A DNA stretch of 64,000 nucleotides. Source: Setophaga petechia. Lineage: Eukaryota > Chordata > Aves > Passeriformes > Parulidae. A model generated the notes under the pieces. It had not been told where the DNA came from. It searched no databases and worked only from the letters and a program-made list of their open reading frames with translations. The stretch is from contig JANCRA010000061.1 in assembly GCA_024362935.1 (NCBI GenBank), positions 1,860,001 to 1,924,000 of the forward strand, in the 5' to 3' direction. Made by a program: the position numbers and the translations under genes. This document shows, one piece after another, positions 56,301-64,000 of the stretch (positions are counted from its first letter, which is position 1; each line of letters begins with the position of its first letter).

Positions 56301-59300
56301 TGACAAGGGCACTGTGATCACAGAGCTACCCTTGGTTCCCACAGCTACCCTTGCCCTATTTACTGCTCATATTGATCATCTTATAGCCACTGTGGCCTTT
56401 CTCATCAAGCCACTCAGCAATTAGGCTCTCTACACTTCCCCCATTTTCTGTCTGCACAAGCAAATTAGTCTTCCATGTTCTTTCAATCATATTCTGCATC
56501 ATGTTTTGAATACAACTGCAAGCACAAGGCAAAATTAACAGTAGCAATAAAATCACTCCTAATAACCCTATCACATGTAACCATGGCCCAAGTCCCAGAC
56601 TTCTTAACCATTCATCGATTCCTAGCTCTTTTTCCTCCTTCAACTTACGGAGTCCTTCTCGAAGCTCTTTAATCTTGCTGTGAATTGAAACAGAGTGATC
56701 AGAAAGGTTCATACAACACATTCTTTCAAACTCCTCACAGCCGTGGCCTTGCGCTAAAAGCAAAAAATCTATAGCAGCTTTATTCAAAAGCATTGCATAA
56801 TAAGCATTTTACACATCTATAGTAAGCATATCTAAAATCTGTGATTTCTTATTCTATCTGTTTTGTGAAGTTTCTTATCTGCCATACTTCCAGGTAAAAT
56901 AGTTGCTACTACTACTTAATGCAGCTTAGTCTAAAAACCTAAATTCTTCTATGTTTAACTATTACTTATGTTTTTACTCCCTTACATTAGGAAAGATACA
57001 TTAAGATGGAACAGTGATAGTTTTCTCAAATAATACGGCCCCCGTGCGGGTTGCCTGCAAGGCTGGCACTTCTGAACAGGTAAAGTTTGAAAGCACATCT
57101 TTCTACACTAAAAAGAGCATTCAAACCAGGAAGTACTGCAGGTCAATACAGGCTCTGTCTCATTCCTACTTTCCCATTTTAGCACTCAGCAAGTCCTACT
57201 TCAAGTCTGTAGCTAAAATGCTTTGGGAGAAAGACATTCCCTTCAGGAGCTCCATCAAAGGCTTCCCCACAAGGGAAGGTCCTGCACTTTCACATCACAG
57301 CTTTTACACCAGCATTAATACAGCTAAAATTTACAATAGAGTTCAGAATGTTAAAAATGCACAAAATACCTGGGCAGGTCTTCCTGGAGCATCTCTGTGA
57401 GAAGGTCCCGGAGAAGTCGCTTGGCTGGTGTTGGTGGTGTTCAGAGATGGAGCTGATTTTCTGTATGGATGGTCCAATATTTCATGTTACAAAGCCTAAA
57501 TATCAACTGTCAAAATTCTTTCCTTGCAGGGAAAACAGAATCCTTCAGTGTCAGGACTCAAGGAAACTGCATGGAACTGAGTTGGGGAGCTTTAGGCAGG
57601 ATATCAGGAAAACATTCATGGCCCAGAGGGTGCTTGAGCACTGCAACAGGCTCCCCAGGCCAGTGGTCACTGCAGGAGGCTTCAAGAAGAGTTTGGACAA
57701 AACTCTTGGGCACCTGGTGTGATTCTTGTGGTGTCCTGTGCAGGGCCAGGATCCTGGCAGGTCCCTGCTACCTCACCATATTCTAACAATCTAACCTTCA
57801 TTTCCCAGGGATTTTTTTTTCTTTCTCTGAGCGACTGAACTTACCGAGAAAGTATTAACTTCAAATTCTGTCTGTCTATTTCAGTGTAGCCAGGCCAATC
57901 AGTCTGAAGGGTTTGAAAGAGATGTTCCTTCAGACTGAAGGAATTATCCTTTGCATTCCACTTGGCTACCTACAGGCAGACATGTAGGAAAAAAATTCTT
58001 TATTATGCTTGCTGCATGGAAACTACAGAAATAGGATTGGTCTTGAACAGCTGCTTGTGAGAACCCAGTTTCAACTCATTATTGTCTTTTTCTACAGAGC
58101 TTGATCATTCCTCTATCACATGAGTTTTAAGCCACATTAATGTTTCACCAATTGGAAACAACCAAGTATCTCCATTCCTATCTATCAAGAATTCCTTTGA
58201 AAACAACATTGAGAGCTACAATGTGTAAGGAGAGGGGGTCAGGCCCACAGTCCCTCTTCATGTGGCAGAGCCACAGTTCATCCCAGCAAAGTCCTGCAAT
58301 GAGAAGGTCATTCACATGCCTTGCTGTATTCCTTTGAAAAGAAATGAGGTTTGTATCTTCCTCAAGACAAATATAAAGTCCACTCAAAAAAGGTAAAATG
58401 AGGCAGTAAAAACCTCAAGACCACTGATATCTAAAGTGCAGGTTTAGACTTCATCACCTGACACCAGCTCAGAGTTCCACAGAAAAGCCCAGTGGGGAAG
58501 TCTCCATCAATTTGACCCCTGCAACACACTGAATAACTCGTCTAACATACCACCAACATATGTCACAACTTTGACTTTTCTTCTTGAAAACATGATAAAC
58601 ATTGATAGTTTGGGTCTGTGTTGATGCCTGTCTGCCCACAGCTGAAAAAGAAATGTAAAAGTGACAAAGATACCCAGAATCAGGGATTGACACCTTAGAA
58701 GCAGAACTCAGGTTGTGTTGGAAATGAAGCACATGTGTGTGTACCAGATCTCAGCAAGCTCCCACTGCCCATTTGAGATTTCTACAAAATAAACCCCCAC
58801 TTGCTCTGATGTCCACAAAAGCCTGAGCAAGGCATTCCAGCCTACTGCAGGGCTGCTCACACAGAACACTCAGAATGCAACCCTGGACCCTGAGGCAGTT
58901 CACACCTCCTACAGCACACTGACTCCAGGGAAATCTCCTCAAATATTGCAATGGAAGAGGAGAAAATGCTTTCATCCTTTACTATTGAAGGAGCTGAGAT
59001 CTGAAGGTATATCATCAACTTGAAATCTAAATGGACTAATTCAGCTGGGATGGCAGAACATGGCTCCCATTATATTGTGAATGTCTTCAGGGTGAAAAAG
59101 CCCTGCCACTGCCCTGGGCAAACCCAGCAACAAACATCACAGGTTCAGGCAATGAGTTCTTAAAAGTCACTGTGGGATCAACTGAAACTGTATCATTTTG
59201 AAGGTTCCTCCCTTGACTAGGTTAAAGGACACTCTTTACCTAGCTAAAGTGGAAATGTTCCTACTTGATATATCAATGCGGGCATCATTCAGCTACAGCC

Positions 59301-60276
59301 ATGGGGAACTGGGAATATTGAAAATGGAAGGAAAGAACCAGTGCATCTTTCAGTGCATGTGCATCCTATTGTTGGCTGTAATAACCCAATAACCATGGAA
59401 TTGAGAGGAGCACTGGAGAAGCTACTAAAAGAGTTCCAAGGAAGATGAAGATTGAATTCACATGACAGCAAAGAAACCCTCTGCTCAAAGTTTGGCTACC
59501 ATCTCTATCATGGAGGATGAGCCTGGAACATCCCTGGAAGGCAATCCCCACAGATCCCAGCAGAAGCCAAGTACCATTGAGTGGCCACCAACTCTGTTCA
59601 AATGAAATACTGGCCTCTGCAGTTCCTGAACTGCTCTGCTCTGGAACTTCTCCCAGGAAATTTTAAGTGCCATGACAAACCATTTCACACAATCAAGGAA
59701 CCCCTGGGAAGTTACTCCCTGGAGCAGTTAAACAGTGCATGGAAAAGAAAGAGAATGGAGTAAGACACGAGGAGCAACAACATTACAAAGTGTTACTCAT
59801 TGCCAGCCATTCCAGCAAAACCACAACGCCCCAAAAGTTTTGAAGTTTTCTTTCTTTTTGCCACATGGACCTGCAGCTTGAGACCTCTGGATGAAGTTGA
59901 TGGAAAAACTGAACAGGGAGCATTTCCTAACTTGTTCATCAGTATCTAAATTAAAGAGTGGAGGAGCAAGCTACAATTAGGAACAAAAGAAAAGTGTGGT
60001 GGAAATAATGCTGGCACAAACTCCACAATCTCACCTGCTGAAGGATCTTGGCAAGGGTACCCTTGTCCTTTTGCATGACTCCATCTCTCTGCAGGCGGGC
60101 AAGTAACTCTGGCTTCTTGTACGTCCTCAGAGCAAGTAAATGAATCACCCTGTCCCTGTAAGGTCGCCGATAAACAGCACTGCAAGGATTCTGTTCCCTC
60201 TCTGCAGGCTTCATGAGCTTTGTTCTCTTTTCCTCAGGGGCAGGACATGAAGTGTGTGGTTTTCCCCTTCTCACAT
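50396..60276 (-). CDS. ELL2: ELL2-like RNA polymerase II elongation factor, partial exon set
   Basis: Six minus-strand exons are supported: about 60035-60276 (winged-helix part, YRDRVIHLLALRTYKKPELL), 57845-57969 (LQTDWPGYTEIDRQNL), 55676-55997 (SPVTSKKRRIGH and a Ser/Pro-rich linker), 51148-51319 (LEQRQRYKDDFSAEYEEYR), 50666-50710 (MLQDRILVDYQQLQQ) and 50396-50494 (YLHNKLAHI, stop at 50396-50398). The last three form an intact occludin/ELL C-terminal domain in phase, ending a few residues earlier than human ELL2. ELL2 works in the super elongation complex in the nucleus. The N-terminal exons, the small exon expected between 57845 and 55997, and the long basic exon expected between 55676 and 51319 were not found. 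The 57845 and 55676 exons do not join in phase directly. This is either a pseudogene or an incomplete annotation. Confidence 0.8.
50496..50560. repeat. 32-bp direct duplication at an ELL2-like splice acceptor
   Basis: GTGAAGGAGAAAGCAAAAGA and its continuation gaattagggca occur twice with a 32-base period. On the gene's strand the unit holds a pyrimidine tract and a branch-point-like ctaat. Only the copy next to the exon ends in AG. Confidence 0.85.
51320..55675. other. ELL2-like intron space; expected long exon not found
   Basis: Intact ELL2 has a long exon with a Lys-rich segment between the two flanking exons. No such minus-strand frame is visible. The stretch has ordinary composition and contains no recognised element. 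A deletion or strong divergence of that exon is possible. Confidence 0.45.
56079..56434 (-). mobile_element. Antisense 3' LTR in an ELL2-like intron
   Basis: On the minus strand a purine tract (AAAATGGGGGAAG) precedes TGTAGAGAGCC, the LTR start. AATAAA motifs occur near 56150, and the element ends CCGACACA at 56079. It is a different family from provirus B. It belongs to the env fragment just upstream, so a 5'-truncated provirus is inserted here against... the ERV strand equals the ELL2 strand (both minus). Confidence 0.7.
56435..56797 (-). pseudogene. env: ERV env transmembrane subunit fragment, alpharetrovirus-like
   Basis: A minus-strand frame (56793-56356) encodes AAIDFLLLAQGHGCEEFERMCC, described here by its parts: the heptad end, the intact CX6CC motif (56713-56739) and NLSDHS. 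A membrane anchor rich in Leu/Ile (VILLLLLILPCAC) and a tail follow. The frame runs without a stop across the polypurine tract into the LTR. Surface subunit and everything upstream are missing. Not functional as env on its own. Confidence 0.75.
57560..57790 (+). mobile_element. CR1 LINE fragment
   Basis: Phrases such as aggatatcaggaaaacattc, gcacctggtgtgattc and 'gcaacaggctccccaggccagtggtcac' match the CR1 3' region in plus orientation. The usual terminal repeat is not clear. It lies in an intron of the ELL2-like gene. Confidence 0.65.
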
Positions 60277-61572
60277 CTGCTTGTTTTCCCAAAGGAAAGG
60301 AAGACAGAAAAAGAAGTGTCAAATGGGGAGGTTGGCAGAAGGCAAGAAAGTTGATTTAAAATGCTGATGGATATTCTTGGGGACAGAGCTGATTTTGAAT
60401 ATCTTTGTGAATCCCTTCCAACTCAGCATATTCTCTGATTCTGTGACAATGCCCAGTCCCTACTGTATGGATCATGTTGCAAAGGCACCCTGTACCCTAT
60501 CAGCAACCCGACCTGTCTCACCTGATTTCTCTGAGCCAGCCCAAAGCAGATGTGGCACCAAGTTCCACAACTGACTCACTACTGCCAGTCCTCACACCCC
60601 AGGTATTCAATCTTAAATATTCCCTCTGGATCTATGTAGAGCACTGCCAGAAATCACACAAATCACCCCTCACATGTGAAACAGAAGGTCCCCAATAAGA
60701 AATTCAGAAGTTGAGTTTTGTCTCTCCAAAAGCCACCATGATACTGCCTTAAAATGCTCTGCACTAGGCTAAGGCAGAGCAGGAGCTGCACTTGCAGGGG
60801 CAGGGATGTCCCTGCAGGCAGGGGACTGCAGCCACAGCCAGGTCAGAGCCTGTTTTGCTCAGGGCAGCTGGCTGTGCCTGGCTCAGCTCACTGCTGCAGG
60901 CAGCACCAGTGAGTGCCTGGAAGGGGAATGTGCACCTGGTGTCTGCCTGGAGCCAGGCTCCTTGGGGAAACAGCACTCAGAACACATTAATACAAATGGC
61001 ACCACCTAAGCACATTGTGCTTTGAGGGGAATGTTGGAATCCATGAGCAAGATGACATCGATATCTTCCTTTCAATTTCCTTGAGAAGAACTCAGTGTAG
61101 TATTGTGGCAAAATTCACTTAATAATGACCCAGACAAAAAATTATATCAAGCATGCTTTTCCATATTGACCTTATGAAATTCTCTATGCCACTTCCTCAA
61201 GGTCATTTTCTTTCAATTTCCCAAGTAAATTGAATGGATAATGACAGTGCCTAGGTGTTACAAAACCAAAATCTTAGCTACCATGTCTGTGAATTAAAAT
61301 GCATAAGGTGGTCCACACCTTGACTTCCATGCTCCCAATTCCCAGCCATCTAGCAGTATGGAACAAGGAAGGACTGGCAGGCTTTCCAAGGGGAAAACAA
61401 ACCAGTGCCTGAATTCTGTGACAACAGACTGCAAGGCTGACCTGAGGGCAAACCACCTCCAGCTGAGAGCTCTGAACACAAGAGATACCCTGTCTCAAAA
61501 CTATACTTCAAAAATGAATTACTTAGTTTAAAATCTTACAGGCATTGAGCAAAATATGAAAGGCAGCCATAC

Positions 61573-61639
61573 CTCCAAGTGGGATACACAATTTGACATC
61601 CTGCGCACTTCCAGTGTGCAGTGCCTTGCTGTCATTTGG
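61573..61639 (-). other. Possible further ELL2-like exon
   Basis: A 67-base minus-strand segment has a strong acceptor (ttttccttttag) and a donor (gtatgg). It lies upstream of the winged-helix exon, where earlier ELL2 exons are expected. One frame starts QMT as in the matching part of ELL2, but it does not join in phase with the next exon as I placed it. Weak support. Confidence 0.3.
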
Positions 61640-63507
61640 CTAAAAGGAAAAATAAATTTTCTGTAAAATCTTCAGCCTGGTCTCCATTACTCATGATTAA
61701 CTAGGCCCTCCATTTTCAACAAGAGCTGGATTTGCAAAGGTTTGCAGTCACATCACTAAAAAGGGCTGCTTTGACACAGCTCTCCCTCGGAAAGCAGCCG
61801 GCTACAAAAGTGCCCTGAGAGAGCCACCCTCACTCAGCCTCTAATGCAGCCAAGCCTTGGAGTAGCAAGTCAGGCTTTCCCAGCTGCTGGAATTTATAGG
61901 CACAGGCTTCCCTTGAAATCAAGTGCCCGTGTACAATTGAACTGGTCAGTGCTAAGCTAAAAATCCAGAGAGGCTCACAAAAAGATCTGAAAGTTGGGGC
62001 AGCACCTGACACTGGGATTTATTAGCCACTGTGGAAGCACATGCTGGACTCAGCTCCAAGAACAACTTCAACTGAAACAGGTGAATTTCAACTGTAACGG
62101 GCACAAAACCCCTTTCTCTTTTCCTCAGCTCTAGATGCAATTTTTTTGCATAGATGTCAAATGGAACCAGTTTATCCTAAGTTAGCCAGATACTAAAAAA
62201 TTTGGGTTGCTTGGCTGAACTCATTAATTAGTAGAGGATATGTCACATTCTATTAGAATGCAAAAATCACTAAAATATCTCTTGGCAAAAAGTTTATTTT
62301 CAACATAAACAACCTACTGCCATGCAAGTGCTTCTTTCTGAAAGAAAAATTTATTCCCAGTGAAGCTAATAAACTATTCATCTGAAATTGGCCTCAGCTT
62401 TTACTGAAATAGGAGTATCATTTGCAAAGATCACAAGAAGCAATAGTCAACAAGTCTTTTTATGAAATCCTTCAATATTTTACTTGTGAGACTGTTCATC
62501 CTTCATCCATGTCACTGTCATTTGCACAAAGTGTTACCTCAACACAATTCCATTATTATTTCTGTTTCAATCATCACTACTGGCAAAGATCAGGACAGGG
62601 ACTGGATATGAAGGGGAACAGGGAGTCTCCTGAACTTCTTATTCTTTTACATCAGCCTAACCAATCAGAATGCTCTAAGATTTATAGAAGAATGGAAACA
62701 AATCATGTAAGGCAGCAAACCCATCAGCTTGGAATACTCATGCAGCTTTTCATTGCTTGTTTAGCGTACATTTTTTCCTAATTTATGATTTTTATTATAT
62801 TTGTCATTAATCATTTAAATAATCATAAGCAGTGTATTGATTACAAGTAGTGTATTAGTCTTAAGCAACATAATTTTCTGCTTTAGAGAGAGGGTAGCTA
62901 AGTGTCTTTGGACAGTCTAATGCCAGAGTTGGATTGTTAGATCACCAAAACTTTTACCTTTGCTACACTAACCCTGATAACCTTCAATGAACAAAGCCTG
63001 AGGGCATAAAAGGATGGACACCTGGAATCTAGAGTTCATAGCCCTCCATGAACACGTTGAAGCAGCCAGAAGACAAAGAAGAAACTGCTCAAAACATTTC
63101 AGTCTCAGAGCTTAAATCAACTTTTCTGGGAAAAAAGATGATAAAGAGACTGAAAAATGTGAACTTATTGGCATGAGCAGGGAGACATCATTATCCAAGA
63201 CAAGGTAGAAGACTAATTAATAAGGAGAATGATGTAATTTAGAACTACCAGAGTCAGTTCTTTGTTTGCTCAAAATGTATCCATAAGTGGAAAACTTGAA
63301 AGTGGCATGCATGTGGCTGGAGTTCTCCCCTCTGCACCACAGCTGGGAATAAAATAATGCCTCCTCCTAATATCAAAAAATTACTGTTCAGGGGCTTCAT
63401 CTATCCTGGGATTTTTGGTGACCTGGGTATGAATATAGAACAATGAGAAATGGAAGCATTTGACCAGGAGGCATTTCTAGAGCATGAATTTCCTGCATGC
63501 CACAGCA
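61640..63507. other. No gene recognised
   Basis: AT-rich DNA with short frames. The N-terminal exons of ELL2 were not found here. Confidence 0.5.
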
Positions 63508-64000
63508 TGGGGAACCTCCCACATCCACTGGCACTTCCTCAGTATCATCCCCCTGTGAGTGGCTTCCCCCTGGGCAGCTGCCTCCAAGGGGCCCTTGGAG
63601 CACCAGTGGGGCCCCAGCCCTGCCCAACAGGTCCCGCAGGCTCAGCAGCACCTGACACCAACACCATGGCCAAGCCCCCACCCGCTGCCAACCCGCAGAG
63701 CCCCACACCTGCCCCTCACCTGCTGCTCCTGGCACCTCTGGCTCACCCTGACGGGCATGGCAGTGCTGCTGGGGGCCCTGCGGGACGCAGTGCGGATTGG
63801 GGCCCTGCGGAACTCACTGGATCCTGCCCAGGCCCGCAGCTCCGCCATCCCACTCTGCCTCGGCTGCTCCCGCTCCCACACAGACACTGATCCTGCTGGA
63901 ATATCTGCAAAATGCAAAATATTTCTTAGGAAAATGTGTTTCTTGATGTTTGGCCTTTGTGGCTTCCAAGGCTCATCAATTAGAAGCAGGACGATTCCCA
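63508..64000 (+). repeat. Long direct repeat, copy B (partner at 119-607)
   Basis: This copy is collinear with 119-607 over its whole length and runs to the right edge of the window, so the duplicated segment may extend further. It lacks the third minisatellite-like copies seen to the left of copy A. Confidence 0.8.

Noticed and set aside
1..64000. tRNA genes, rRNA genes, CRISPR arrays, bacterial operons
   Set aside because: None seen; introns, CR1 and ERVs show vertebrate nuclear DNA.

Overview
The window looks like nuclear DNA of a bird, most likely a songbird. The reasons are introns with GT-AG borders, 3' ends of CR1 LINEs, class II and ERV-L type endogenous retroviruses (ERVs), and a solo LTR of a type I associate with passerines. 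All calls were made by eye, from translations and splice-site reading. No database was searched.

Layout. Positions 1-607 hold a short minisatellite and a ~490 bp block that recurs in the same orientation at 63508-64000. From about 3150 to 25143 is an ERV cluster: (A) a class II element with LTR, primer site and gag, cut short in capsid; an antisense LTR plus env tail lying against it; an ERV-L gag-protease fragment; (B) a nearly full-length class II provirus at 9362-19053 with an alpharetrovirus-like env; (C) a second, older class II element at 19054-24725 that starts abruptly in nucleocapsid; and an antisense solo LTR. Every ERV reading frame is broken by stops, frameshifts or lost catalytic residues. 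A CpG-rich stretch (about 25400-25760), a long hairpin (26434-26524) and a degenerate telomere-like repeat (28133-28262) follow.

From 38300 down to 28255, on the minus strand, is a spliced gene whose C-terminal half is a p21-activated-kinase (PAK)-like domain. Eight kinase exons join in phase with no stop, and all major catalytic motifs except the APE glutamate are kept. Upstream exons encode coiled coil instead of the usual CRIB region. The stop codon lies inside the telomere-like repeat.

From 41235 to 60276 are remnants of two known neighbours: four internal exons of RHOBTB3 (plus strand, frameshifted) and six exons of ELL2 (minus strand). Order and orientation match human 5q15, a region that corresponds to the avian Z chromosome. 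I therefore infer a sex-chromosome or Z-derived segment. A decayed W copy would fit the ERV load, but the sequence alone cannot separate that from a Z segment, a translocated duplicate or a germline-restricted copy. CR1 fragments and further antisense LTR/env pieces of the provirus B family (45741-46660), plus another family at 56079-56797, fill the introns and intergenic DNA.

The only frames that look possibly functional are the PAK-like kinase and, less surely, the ELL2 C-terminal domain.
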